From positions 264,712-328,711 of the forward strand of contig NZ_JAKGUG010000003.1 in assembly GCF_021568855.1 (NCBI RefSeq): 64,000 bases of DNA, in the 5' to 3' direction. Shown piece after piece: positions 17,379 through 26,700 of the stretch. This DNA comes from Dethiosulfovibrio russensis (GTDB lineage Bacteria; Synergistota; Synergistia; Synergistales; Dethiosulfovibrionaceae). The notes below the pieces were generated by a model. That model worked only from the letters and a program-made list of their open reading frames with translations, was not told the DNA's origin and made no database searches. The translations under genes and the position numbers were made by a program. Every line of letters starts with the position of its first letter. Positions within the stretch are counted from its first letter, which is position 1.

Positions 17379-18599
17379 CTACCTTCCTCCGTTGTCTTTA
17401 TCTTTATCGCGGGTCCTACGAACCTTTCTTATGTAGGACGGAACGTCGTATGAGTCTTTCGGGAGCCCTGGGAGCTCGAACATATCCGGACCATCTTCAT
17501 CGGGAGAGAGGTCCGTAGGTTCTAATTTTATACCGGAGGTCTTCTTCTCTTTTCTCTGAGTCGTGGACTTGGACCCCGATCCGGTGTTTATCTTTCCAAA
17601 AGGAGTCGCCTTGGATTTGGCCTGTTCGTAGTCGGAGAACCCTGTCGCTATGACAGTTATCTTTATTCTGTCCTCCATCTCCTCATCTATGGCGCTTCCC
17701 CATATGATGTTGGCGTCACCGTCGGAGGCTTCGTTTATGATCCCGGCGGCCTCGTGGATCTCGAATATGCCGACGTCCGCTCCTCCGGTTATATTGAAGA
17801 GAACTCCCTTTGCTCCGGTCATTGGTATTGACATCAGAGGACTGTTTATGGCAGCCTGGGCTGCCATGACCGCCCTGTTGTCGCCTCGTCCCTCTCCTAT
17901 GCCCATAATGGCTGATCCCGCATTCTGCATTACCGATCGGACATCGGCGAAGTCGACGTTCACGAGTGCAGGCCTCAGGATCAGATCGGTCACCCCTTGA
18001 ACTGCCTGACGAAGGACGTCGTCTGCCATTCTAAAGGCATCGGTCAGGACGGTGTTTTTATCGGAAATCTCCATCAATTTGTCGTTCTCGATAACTATCA
18101 GAGCATCGACTTTTTCCTGAAGGGCCTTTATCCCCATATCGGCCTGAGATTTTCGTCTTTTACCCTCCCAGAAGAAAGGAGTCGTCACTACCGCAACTAC
18201 GAGAGACCCGGTTTCCCTGGCTATCTCCGCTATGACCGGGCTAGCACCGGTTCCGGTTCCTCCGCCCATTCCCGCGGTCAAAAAGACCATATCGGCTCCG
18301 ACCAAGACCTCCTTGAGTTCGTCGAAAGACTCTTTGGCGGCTCCGTGCCCTATCTGAGGGTCTGCTCCGGCCCCGTGTCCTTTGGTGAGCTCCTTCCCCA
18401 GTATCAGACGGGTCGGAGCTTCCGATAGACTTAAGGATGCCATATCGGTATTGACGGCTAAAAACTCTACTCCGGTCACGCCGCTTCGGATAATGTTGTT
18501 GAGGGCGTTGCCTCCGCCTCCTCCGACACCGACGACCTTGATCACCTCTCTGTGCGGACTGCTCTCCGAGGTGACTTTAAAGACACCATTCATGTCCAT
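17379..18599 (-). CDS. ftsZ: Cell division protein FtsZ
   Basis: Tubulin-like GTPase that forms the division ring. The N-terminal fold has [15 protein letters not shown], the tubulin signature is [10 protein letters not shown], and the T7-type loop [11 protein letters not shown] is intact. A variable linker (about residues 325-375) leads to a conserved C-terminal peptide, DVPSYIRK, the likely binding site for FtsA. It has 406 residues and is the last gene of the division cluster, closed by a terminator. Confidence 0.98.
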   Translation of the reverse strand: MDMNGVFKVTSESSPHREVIKVVGVGGGGGNALNNIIRSGVTGVEFLAVNTDMASLSLSEAPTRLILGKELTKGHGAGADPQIGHGAAKESFDELKEVLVGADMVFLTAGMGGGTGTGASPVIAEIARETGSLVVAVVTTPFFWEGKRRKSQADMGIKALQEKVDALIVIENDKLMEISDKNTVLTDAFRMADDVLRQAVQGVTDLILRPALVNVDFADVRSVMQNAGSAIMGIGEGRGDNRAVMAAQAAINSPLMSIPMTGAKGVLFNITGGADVGIFEIHEAAGIINEASDGDANIIWGSAIDEEMEDRIKITVIATGFSDYEQAKSKATPFGKINTGSGSKSTTQRKEKKTSGIKLEPTDLSPDEDGPDMFELPGLPKDSYDVPSYIRKVRRTRDKDKDNGGR

Positions 18600-18625
18600 A
18601 TCACAACCTCCCAGCGGCTGGTTCT

Positions 18626-19942
18626 TTAAAACAGATCTTTGAAGGCCCTCTTTATAGAATCGAAGACCCCTCTTGCCTCTCCGAAGCTTGGCACACGTCT
18701 AGTTGACGGTTCTCTTGACGTGTATCCTCCGCCTCTCAATACTCCAATCGAGGTCTCTATATAGCGATATCGATGCCTGTCTCTTTCCACTAGATAGCGC
18801 ACGATTCCCGCCAAGGAAGAGTATTGACATGAGCTCATGCCAGGAGGCATCTGGTGGGATACTATGGGAACCCCAACTCTCACCGGCAATGACATGACAT
18901 CGGATACAAATCCCTCCAGACCTTCAGTCAATGCGACTCCCCCTGTAAGGATGATCCCCGATGGGAAAGCGTGGTAGTTCATGCCGTCCAGGATCTCTTT
19001 CACGTGGTGAGAAAACAGTTCCTCCAACCGACAGGAAACGACCTCTACCAAGGCGTCTATAGGCATGGTTTTTGCCTTGCCTCTTATCACGACCTCGAAC
19101 TCCTCGTCCTCTTCCGGAGGCTCTAGAGACAGACGTTTCTTCAACTCCTCCGCTACGCTTATTGGAATCTTGGCTACATAGGCAAGGTCGTTGGTAATGT
19201 GGTCTCCTCCTATGGGAATTACGGATAGTCGTATAGGACGGCCATCCACGAATATGGCTACCCCGGTAGTCCCTCCACCTATGGAGACCACCACCGCTCC
19301 GGCGGTCCTCTCTTCTGAGGATAGAGATCCTAGGGCCGCTACGAGAGGTTTTACGACCAGTCCGTTAACTCGGGCGCCAGCTTTCTCCACGCAATTTACC
19401 ACGTTTTGAAGTGCGGTGGTGGGCACCACCACCGATTGAAGCTCTATCTCAAGGCGGATCCCCGTCATCCCTAGAGGATCATCTATTCCGGAGTTTCCAT
19501 CTATAGAGTATTTCACCGGAATTGTATGAAGTACACTCCTGTTGGATGACACGGAAAGCTCGCTTTGCGCCGTCTCGATAACTCTCTCTACATCGTCTAT
19601 CTCGATCTGTCGGGGCGTCCTTCCCAGAGAGACCATACCGTGAGACATCACGCTGTCGACCTCTACTCCGCTAAAAGCAACTGTGACATCGTCCAGGGTG
19701 AAACCGACCATGGTTTCCGCTTCCTTCAAAGCCCTTCTTACGGCTAAAACGGCCTGTTCCAGGTTGACTATCATGCCTTTTCTTATCCCTGCGGAGGGAG
19801 CCTGCCCCACCCCTATGATCTGGGCCTCGTCGGAACGGACGTCTCTTTCCGCCACGACGACGGACACCTTGGAGGTGCCGAGATCAAGACCTACGAAAAT
19901 GTCAGGCTCTCTTTTCACAAACCCATCGCTCCCTTCGCGCAT
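18626..19942 (-). CDS. ftsA: Cell division protein FtsA
   Basis: Actin-like protein that tethers FtsZ to the membrane. The phosphate-1 region is FVGLDLGTSKVSVVV, with later phosphate-2 and adenosine motifs (VSIGGGTTGVAIF and ILTGGVALTEGL). The protein ends with an amphipathic segment (FDSIKRAFKDLF) typical of its membrane-targeting helix. It has 438 residues, standard size. It lies three bases after ftsQ and 26 bases before ftsZ. Confidence 0.96.
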   Translation of the reverse strand: MREGSDGFVKREPDIFVGLDLGTSKVSVVVAERDVRSDEAQIIGVGQAPSAGIRKGMIVNLEQAVLAVRRALKEAETMVGFTLDDVTVAFSGVEVDSVMSHGMVSLGRTPRQIEIDDVERVIETAQSELSVSSNRSVLHTIPVKYSIDGNSGIDDPLGMTGIRLEIELQSVVVPTTALQNVVNCVEKAGARVNGLVVKPLVAALGSLSSEERTAGAVVVSIGGGTTGVAIFVDGRPIRLSVIPIGGDHITNDLAYVAKIPISVAEELKKRLSLEPPEEDEEFEVVIRGKAKTMPIDALVEVVSCRLEELFSHHVKEILDGMNYHAFPSGIILTGGVALTEGLEGFVSDVMSLPVRVGVPIVSHQMPPGMSSCQYSSLAGIVRYLVERDRHRYRYIETSIGVLRGGGYTSREPSTRRVPSFGEARGVFDSIKRAFKDLF

Positions 19943-19945
19943 GGT

Positions 19946-20734
19946 TTAATCGCTCAGCCCTTTTACAACTATCTTATCACCGTAGGAGGCATCCACGATT
20001 TCACCGCTTCTGAACTTGACTCCGGAACTCAGTAGCTCGTTTACAGCAGATATCTGAGAGTGCAAGTTCTTATCTCTATCGATTATAACAGTTAAGAATC
20101 CCTTATTCTCTTTTTTTATGTACAGAGATGCCAATCCCATACCGCCTTCTCTGTAGACCCTTAATGACTGTACTTCTCCAGGCAACTCTATTTCTGTGAG
20201 CTCTTTTATCATCGACGAATAATCATCAAGGTCGTAATTGAAATCCATTACCGATCCTTGGTTCTTCGATGAAGCTTTTATAGGAGGAGGCATAGACTCA
20301 TCTATAACCACCAAAGGATCGTCCGGCTTTCCGTAGATCTCTTCGTTCATAGGGTGGTCTTCGGACCAGACCTTACCTTCTCTGGAAAGATACCAAGAGG
20401 TCTTCCCCCAGGAAAAGGTACTCAAAACGGTCAAGGGTTTTATCCTGCAAGACAGGGTGCCCCATCCCATCTGAGTATCTATGGATAGAGGCTCGCTCTT
20501 CTCGATGGCTTCGTCCAGATCACCTAATAGTGTAAACGAGAGAGGCCAAAAACGTATGGCATCCGGAGATATGTACGATAGGATCTTTTTCTCTATCCTT
20601 AACGATGGACAGGAATCCAAGACTATGGACCTCAATCTCAAAAACTGATAGTTCCTCTCCAGCTTAAACGGAAATGCCGCGAGAAACGATACCAATAGAA
20701 GGGAAAAAAACATCCCTAGACGATTTTCCTGCAT
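19946..20734 (-). CDS. ftsQ: FtsQ/DivIB-like division protein
   Basis: Bitopic protein with a short cytoplasmic tail, one membrane segment (about residues 7-20) and a periplasmic part of roughly 240 residues. A POTRA-like stretch follows the membrane segment (about residues 22-90), and the rest resembles the FtsQ beta domain. Sequence identity to known FtsQ is weak by eye. The assignment rests on topology, size (262 residues) and position between murC and ftsA. Confidence 0.75.
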   Translation of the reverse strand: MQENRLGMFFSLLLVSFLAAFPFKLERNYQFLRLRSIVLDSCPSLRIEKKILSYISPDAIRFWPLSFTLLGDLDEAIEKSEPLSIDTQMGWGTLSCRIKPLTVLSTFSWGKTSWYLSREGKVWSEDHPMNEEIYGKPDDPLVVIDESMPPPIKASSKNQGSVMDFNYDLDDYSSMIKELTEIELPGEVQSLRVYREGGMGLASLYIKKENKGFLTVIIDRDKNLHSQISAVNELLSSGVKFRSGEIVDASYGDKIVVKGLSD

Positions 20735-20762
20735 GAGAGAACACTCGCCTCTATCGCCTCAC

Positions 20763-22205
20763 TCAAACCCCTACAGCTATTGAACGAGGGACTATATTCT
20801 TACGACCTATCTCTTTTACAAGTATATCCCCTAGATCCGCTATATCTCCCGCCCCTAGAGTCAAGATCACATCTCCCTCCTCAACCAGGGACATGACTTT
20901 ATCTATGGCGTCCTTTTTTCTGTCCGTCACGAAAAATGACGGGTGATTTTTCTTCGATAGATGATCCCCTATCATGTGAGATGTCACACCGTCTACAGGT
21001 GGTTCGTCGGCTGGGTAAATAGGCAATACGACGACCTTATCGGCATATGTCAGGACTTCGGCAAAGTTCTCCGCCATGGCTGCCGTCCTTGTAAATCGAT
21101 GAGGCTGAAAGGCCACCAGGATCTTTCTCTCAGGAAAGATCTGACTTATGGCCTTCAAGGTCGCCTCCACCTCCCGTGGATGATGGCCGTAATCGTCGTA
21201 TACATCTATATGCTCGACTCCGCCCTTGAACTGCAACCGTCTTTTCGCACCTTTAAACTGACGTAAGGTTCTCTTTATCACGTCGAACGGGACTGACAAC
21301 ATGTCTGCCACTATACAGGATGCCAAGGCGTTCAACACGTTGTGGTCGCCCGAAACGGAGAGCTCTATTCTGCCTATAGATCTACCGTGTTTTCTGACGG
21401 AAAAGGAAACGCCGCCACCATGATTATACTCTATGTCCGTGGCTCCCCAATCCCATCTGTCTCCCCAGCCGTAGGTGACTTTAGGACTATCTTTTTCCAT
21501 CATTTTCAGCAAAGATTGTACTCCCCCGTCCTCTCCGCAGAGTACGGACAAGCCACCCTTCCTAAGATTTTGGGAGAAAGACTCGAAGGTATTAAGGACG
21601 GAGTCAAAATCGGGATAGTGGTTTACGTGATCCCAATCGACGTTCGTTATAACCGATATGGTGGGATGAAAACATAGAAAGGAACCGTCGCTTTCGTCGA
21701 GTTCGGCGACCATGTGAGGACCCGATCCGAGTCTGGCATTGCAACCTATGTCGCACAGCTCGCCACCTATAGCGACGGTAGGCTCAAGCCCAGCGCCGCT
21801 TAGAATTAGGCCTATCATTGAAGATGTAGTGGTCTTTCCGTGGGTACCTGCCACTCCTATTCCGTATCTAACGTCGAATATGGCGCTCAATACCTGAGCC
21901 CTCTGAGCGACGGCTATACCGCTTTCTCTGGCGACTACCAGCTCTTCGTTATCCTCGGGAATCGCACTGCTATAGACTAAAAGGTCGGGAGAGAACTGGG
22001 ATAGGTGGTCCGAACTATGACCTATATTGAAATCTATGTCGGCTTGGGCCACTTTCTCAACGTAGAATCCATAGGACATGTCGCAGCCACTGACATCGAA
22101 GCCAAGTTCTTTTAAAAGAAGGGCTAGACCGCTCATTCCGGCACCGCCGATCCCCATCAGATGTATATGGCGAACCTCATCCAAGTTTATCTCCTTTATT
22201 TCCAA
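20763..22205 (-). CDS. murC: UDP-N-acetylmuramate--L-alanine ligase
   Basis: Adds L-alanine to UDP-MurNAc, the first amino-acid step of peptidoglycan precursor synthesis. The N-terminal UDP-binding motif is MGIGGAGMSG, the ATP loop GTHGKTTTSS, and the late DDYGHHPREVEATL region is conserved. It has 480 residues. No murB is next to it in this cluster, although murB often accompanies murC. Confidence 0.97.
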   Translation of the reverse strand: MEIKEINLDEVRHIHLMGIGGAGMSGLALLLKELGFDVSGCDMSYGFYVEKVAQADIDFNIGHSSDHLSQFSPDLLVYSSAIPEDNEELVVARESGIAVAQRAQVLSAIFDVRYGIGVAGTHGKTTTSSMIGLILSGAGLEPTVAIGGELCDIGCNARLGSGPHMVAELDESDGSFLCFHPTISVITNVDWDHVNHYPDFDSVLNTFESFSQNLRKGGLSVLCGEDGGVQSLLKMMEKDSPKVTYGWGDRWDWGATDIEYNHGGGVSFSVRKHGRSIGRIELSVSGDHNVLNALASCIVADMLSVPFDVIKRTLRQFKGAKRRLQFKGGVEHIDVYDDYGHHPREVEATLKAISQIFPERKILVAFQPHRFTRTAAMAENFAEVLTYADKVVVLPIYPADEPPVDGVTSHMIGDHLSKKNHPSFFVTDRKKDAIDKVMSLVEEGDVILTLGAGDIADLGDILVKEIGRKNIVPRSIAVGV

Positions 22206-22220
22206 AGCCGGACTCTCCCT

Positions 22221-23291
22221 TCAAATATGCGAAAGAATCAATCGCCACAACGCCGAGACTGCCTTATCGTCGTCGGTCGAATTTTTCAATTCACTATCTT
22301 CTCTATTCGATTTTCGAGAAATATCGTTCTCCAACTCGTCTATCTTCTTGATCAGCTCTGTAACGCCCATTTCGGGAGTCCAGATCCGTCCCGGGTTCCT
22401 ATCGTCCAAAAAAGACAGGGCATTTTCATATTGGTGTCCATCGGAAGCTTTCTCCCAGGGCACTATCACTGCGGGGATTCCCAGCTGGCTTACTTCGGCC
22501 AGTGTGGCTGCTCCGGCCCGACAGATAACCATATCTGCCACCCCGTAAATCGGCGACATATCCCATCTATTGGAAAGATACGCCACTTTATTCTCAACTC
22601 TATCCTCGTCGATACCTAGGACGATGAAAAAGCACCTTGCAAATTCTACCATAGATAAGGTGATCGATACCAAGTCGATCAGGCTAGAGCTTCCAAGAGA
22701 GCCGCCAAGGAGTACTATAACACGATCTTCTCTGTCGACTTTATCGCTTAACCACAGTTCGTCGAGAGCCGCTTCTCTGGATAGCTTTCTAAATTTTCTG
22801 ACGGGTATCCCCGTATACGCTCCTTTTATCCCCTTGCATTTGCGCCAGCCAGTAGCCACAGGTACTTTCCATCTTGATGCGATACGAGATACCTTTCCTG
22901 CTACGACGTTTTGTTCATGCATAAAAACGGGGATCTTCATAAACTTGCTCACGACGAGGGCGGGAAAAGAGATATAACCTCCGAAAAGGATCAGACAATC
23001 GGGTTTTATCTCATTGACCCTTTCGTACATGATTGCGATGGACCTTATCATATTCCAGGACCTTTTAAATATGCTTTTTAAGGTCTTGATACCCAATGGT
23101 GATCCCTCTATCGGCAGGACAAAAGGACTAACGTTATGGTTTTCGTATATGGCTTTTTCCATCGATCTGGATCCACATACATAATAGACTCGATCTCCTG
23201 CTTCTCTTCTCGAGTTTCCGAACGCTATAGCCGGGGTTATATGCCCACCGGTTCCTCCTGCAACTAAAAGTATTTTCAATCTCCCACCCAC
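22221..23291 (-). CDS. murG: UDP-N-acetylglucosamine--lipid I transferase
   Basis: Membrane-associated glycosyltransferase that converts lipid I to lipid II. The N-terminal VAGGTGGHITPAIA motif and the donor-site GAATLAEVSQLGIPAVIVPW stretch are clear. The frame opens with GTG at 23291. A TTG at 23279 gives the typical start (KILLVAGG) with AAGGTG 9 bases upstream, and is at least as likely. It overlaps ftsW slightly. About 352-356 residues. Confidence 0.95.
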   Translation of the reverse strand: MGGRLKILLVAGGTGGHITPAIAFGNSRREAGDRVYYVCGSRSMEKAIYENHNVSPFVLPIEGSPLGIKTLKSIFKRSWNMIRSIAIMYERVNEIKPDCLILFGGYISFPALVVSKFMKIPVFMHEQNVVAGKVSRIASRWKVPVATGWRKCKGIKGAYTGIPVRKFRKLSREAALDELWLSDKVDREDRVIVLLGGSLGSSSLIDLVSITLSMVEFARCFFIVLGIDEDRVENKVAYLSNRWDMSPIYGVADMVICRAGAATLAEVSQLGIPAVIVPWEKASDGHQYENALSFLDDRNPGRIWTPEMGVTELIKKIDELENDISRKSNREDSELKNSTDDDKAVSALWRLILSHI

Positions 23292-24370
23292 CTTTTTCCA
23301 TCGTATAACTCTCTCAACGCTCGAAGGATAAGACCTATCTTAAGCCAAGATATTACCAGAGAGCTTCCACCGTAACTCAAAAAGGGCAAAGGCATCCCAG
23401 TCATCGGTATGGCATTCGATATCCCCCCGATATTTACGATCAGAGGGATCGCTATGGATAGAGCTCCTGCCCACAGCAACAAGGCTATCGAGGAATCCTC
23501 GGCCTGACGAAAATGACAGTAAATCCGAAAAAACCAAAGCGAGAACAGGGATAGGACGGTTACGCTTCCTATTACCCCCAGGGTTTCTGCGATAGCGGCA
23601 AAGATAAAATCCGTGTGAGCCGCCGGCAGAAAACGACTTCTCTGTACAGCCTTTCCCAAACCGGTACCCCAGAAACCGCCGTTAGCGAAGGCTATCAACC
23701 CTTGAATCGTCTGGTATCCGACGTCGGATGGATCGGACCAAGGGTCAAGCCAGGCGACGATTCGCCTCTGTCTGTAGCCTTTTTGAGAGAGAAAAACGAA
23801 AACAGGCGACAGCAGAATAGCAGATGTAAGGGGCAGAAGAAAACCGTAAGCCTGCACGTAGATTCCCATGGCAAGGAAAAACAATAACAAAGTTCCACCA
23901 AGGTCGGGTTGCAGCAATACCGGTACGGCTGCGATGAATATCAGCAATAACGTCAAGGAGAAGGCCCTGAAGGATTTCAGCTTCTTTCTTGTATAGATTT
24001 TACACAGGTGGATCATCAGGAAAAAAACGAGCAATTCCAGGGGCTGAAAGCTGATGGAGCCTATCTTGATCCATCTTGAAGCACCGCCTCCGCCGGTTCC
24101 TATGCCTGGGATCAATGTCAGCCAGGTAAGAATCCAGGATGATAACAGAAAGAGCCCGCTTCGATTCCACCAGAAATCCAATGGCAAGGCGCTAGATATC
24201 AACATACAAATCAAGGCCACCGCTAACCACTGAGTCTGTCTTTGTCCTAACACGAACGATACGGAACCGTTACCTAGCCTAACCGTGGTCAAGGAAAGTA
24301 TTACCACTATTCCGAGAGCGGAAAGGATAAGGGGCACGATCCATACGACAGGGTCCCTTCCCGACCTCAC
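23276..24370 (-). CDS. ftsW: Lipid II polymerase FtsW (SEDS family)
   Basis: Multi-pass septal peptidoglycan glycosyltransferase that works with FtsI. It has 364 residues with about ten hydrophobic segments. The family region PVLLQPDLGGTLLLF contains the catalytic aspartate, and the C-terminus keeps GMPLPFLSYGGSS. A GTG start overlaps the murD stop (GTGA). RodA cannot be ruled out by sequence alone, but the division cluster supports FtsW. Confidence 0.93.
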   Translation of the reverse strand: MRSGRDPVVWIVPLILSALGIVVILSLTTVRLGNGSVSFVLGQRQTQWLAVALICMLISSALPLDFWWNRSGLFLLSSWILTWLTLIPGIGTGGGGASRWIKIGSISFQPLELLVFFLMIHLCKIYTRKKLKSFRAFSLTLLLIFIAAVPVLLQPDLGGTLLLFFLAMGIYVQAYGFLLPLTSAILLSPVFVFLSQKGYRQRRIVAWLDPWSDPSDVGYQTIQGLIAFANGGFWGTGLGKAVQRSRFLPAAHTDFIFAAIAETLGVIGSVTVLSLFSLWFFRIYCHFRQAEDSSIALLLWAGALSIAIPLIVNIGGISNAIPMTGMPLPFLSYGGSSLVISWLKIGLILRALRELYDGKRWVGD

Positions 24371-25740
24371 GACTCGACGTCTGTCCCCTCTATCGCTTTC
24401 GCCAACCCACTGAAATGGTCGCCTCTCTCCTTGTAGCTTCCATACATATCCCAGCTAGTACAGGCAGGGGATAGCAGCACAGTGTCCCCTCTTTTGGCCC
24501 TTCCGGACGCTTCGATAACGGCCTCTTCCATGGACTGAACTATCTCCCAGTCGTTTACATTTTGTTCTTTCAGGGCCTCGGCTATGGCAAAACGCTCTTC
24601 TCCCAGTAATATGGCATATCTACAGTTATCCTTCACCGCTAGGGCCAAATCGCGGTAACTTTCTCCCTTACCCTTTCCTCCCAGGATAACGACCTTTCCG
24701 CCAGGAATTGACCTAAGAGCTGTGCAGGTGGAGGCAACGTTGGTTCCCTTGGAGTCATCAACGTAGGATATTCCGTTCTTCTCCACTATGAACTGACATC
24801 TATGGGGTGGTGCTTTATAGGAGGCTAGCCCTATGGACCAATCCGTTTCCTTGCAAGAGGTCAATATACAGGCGGTTGCAGCCATGGCGGCGTTCTCTAT
24901 GTTGTGTCCTCCCAGCAGAGGAACCTGCCCCGACTTGAAAAGATCGTGGCGAATTCCCTCTATGACGGCGGTCGCCTTTTCATCGCCTATATATATACCG
25001 TCCTTCTTTAAATCGTTCTCAAATGTCAAGCCTATGGTCCTTGGATCGCCCTGCCCACCTAGGAGGGAACGATCCCTTTCCTGAACGATGGACCACCCTG
25101 TATCCCTTCTGTGGGAGATGGCTTTTTTCTTGGCTGAAATATAGTTTTCGTAGGACCTATGCCAATCGATATGGTCCGGTGCGATGTTGGTGACTACAGA
25201 GATATCGAACTCGGCCTTCTCGGTCCAGTGGAGTTGAAAACTGCTCAGCTCTATCACGAAAACGCCTCTTCTTTTACATGCGAAATCACCTAAAGGCGAA
25301 CCTATGTTTCCCAATGTCAGGGCGTCGACACCGGAGACTTTAAGCAAATGAGCTATCAGAGAAGTTGTGGTGGTCTTTCCGTTAGTACCCGTTACGGCGA
25401 TAACCTTCCCGTCCAGGTTGGGCAACACGAAATCGACCTCGCCCATCACCTCGATTCCGGCATCCCTTGCTTCCAGAAGCAAGGGAGCCGTAGGGGAAAC
25501 TCCAGAACTAACCAGCATGAGGTCACACTCCAAGGCCTTGGAGGAATGACCTCCTATCTCGAAGTCGACTCCCATATCCTTTAGGCCAAGCCGTCTCTCC
25601 TCCGGTATATCGGCTTTGCTTTCGGTTACAAAGACCGAGGCTCCCGACCTGACCGCACAGGAGGCCAAAGCCTCGCCGCTGATACCGGCTCCCAATACGG
25701 TAATTTTTTTACCGAATAAATCTTTCACTACGACTGCCAC
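24367..25740 (-). CDS. murD: UDP-MurNAc-L-alanine--D-glutamate ligase
   Basis: Adds D-glutamate to the muramyl monopeptide. The N-terminal GAGISGEALA fold is followed by the ATP loop GTNGKTTTTS, the KGTNVAST stretch near the middle, and the late LLSPACTSWDMYGSYKERG, typical of MurD. It has 457 residues and a GTG start. mraY lies 6 bases upstream and ftsW overlaps downstream. Confidence 0.97.
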   Translation of the reverse strand: MAVVVKDLFGKKITVLGAGISGEALASCAVRSGASVFVTESKADIPEERRLGLKDMGVDFEIGGHSSKALECDLMLVSSGVSPTAPLLLEARDAGIEVMGEVDFVLPNLDGKVIAVTGTNGKTTTTSLIAHLLKVSGVDALTLGNIGSPLGDFACKRRGVFVIELSSFQLHWTEKAEFDISVVTNIAPDHIDWHRSYENYISAKKKAISHRRDTGWSIVQERDRSLLGGQGDPRTIGLTFENDLKKDGIYIGDEKATAVIEGIRHDLFKSGQVPLLGGHNIENAAMAATACILTSCKETDWSIGLASYKAPPHRCQFIVEKNGISYVDDSKGTNVASTCTALRSIPGGKVVILGGKGKGESYRDLALAVKDNCRYAILLGEERFAIAEALKEQNVNDWEIVQSMEEAVIEASGRAKRGDTVLLSPACTSWDMYGSYKERGDHFSGLAKAIEGTDVES

Positions 25741-25746
25741 CTCTCG

Positions 25747-26700
25747 TTAAAAGTGAAGTCCAAGGCCCATTCCAAACAGAAAAAGGGTTACGATACCGAC
25801 CAAATGCACAATCCAGAACCTCAGAACTATCTGAACCTCGCTCCATCCGGATAGTTCGAAATGATGATGGATAGGGCTCATTTTGAACACCTTTTTGGAG
25901 AAAACCCTTATGGCTACTATTTGAATCGCCACGGATAATATCTCGACACCGAAAAGAGCCCCAGCAGGGACGACATACAGCAGCCCTCCCCCGCAGACCG
26001 ATATGGAGACTAAAAGCCCTCCGAGAAAATGAGAACCACAATCTCCCATGAATATCCTGGCGGGGAAGGAATTGTACCACAGAAAACCGAGCGTCATGGC
26101 TAACCCCGCTGCCACCCCGCTTATTCCGGCTGATGCTACTGTACAGATGAATATCAACGAGATCGACGAGGCTCCCGCGGCGAGTCCATCCAATCCGTCT
26201 GTAACATTGACCCCGTTGAGCATGGACACGACGAGAAAAGAACATATGAGAACCGACAGCATCGGAGACAGATAAACTCCGGGCAAAACGGCAATTCCTA
26301 AATATCTTTGGACTACCACGGACCATATCAGGGATATCAATACCTGAGCTGAAAGTTTCTGCAGGCTGGATAGTCCTTCACTGGAGGATCTCGAGTATTT
26401 CAGTATATCGTCCCATAGACCGATTCCGCCCGACGCCAGAGGCAAGGACCATAAAAGGATTTGAAATATTAAAGAACCATCTCCTAAAGCCCAGCCTATC
26501 AAAATGGACGGTAGCGCCGTTATCATGAAAACCGCCCCTCCGAGGGACGGTGTCTTGCTTTTTTCTTCTCCCCTCGCCGGTCCGTAGCTCTTCTGAGCCA
26601 ACTTAAAATCACGACGTTTCAGCCATACTATCCATCTAGACTGAGCTAGAATGGAGAAAAAAAACAGGACCAACCCCCATATCAAAAGACCTATCGTCAT
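25747..26700 (-). CDS. mraY: Phospho-MurNAc-pentapeptide transferase
   Basis: Integral membrane enzyme that loads the muramyl pentapeptide onto undecaprenyl phosphate, giving lipid I. It has about ten membrane segments. NVTDGLDGLAAG carries catalytic aspartates, and FMGDCGSHFLGG and PIHHHFELSGW are family signatures. The ATG at 26700 overlaps the murF stop (ATGA). A longer frame upstream lies inside murF and is not used. 317 residues. Confidence 0.96.
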   Translation of the reverse strand: MTIGLLIWGLVLFFFSILAQSRWIVWLKRRDFKLAQKSYGPARGEEKSKTPSLGGAVFMITALPSILIGWALGDGSLIFQILLWSLPLASGGIGLWDDILKYSRSSSEGLSSLQKLSAQVLISLIWSVVVQRYLGIAVLPGVYLSPMLSVLICSFLVVSMLNGVNVTDGLDGLAAGASSISLIFICTVASAGISGVAAGLAMTLGFLWYNSFPARIFMGDCGSHFLGGLLVSISVCGGGLLYVVPAGALFGVEILSVAIQIVAIRVFSKKVFKMSPIHHHFELSGWSEVQIVLRFWIVHLVGIVTLFLFGMGLGLHF

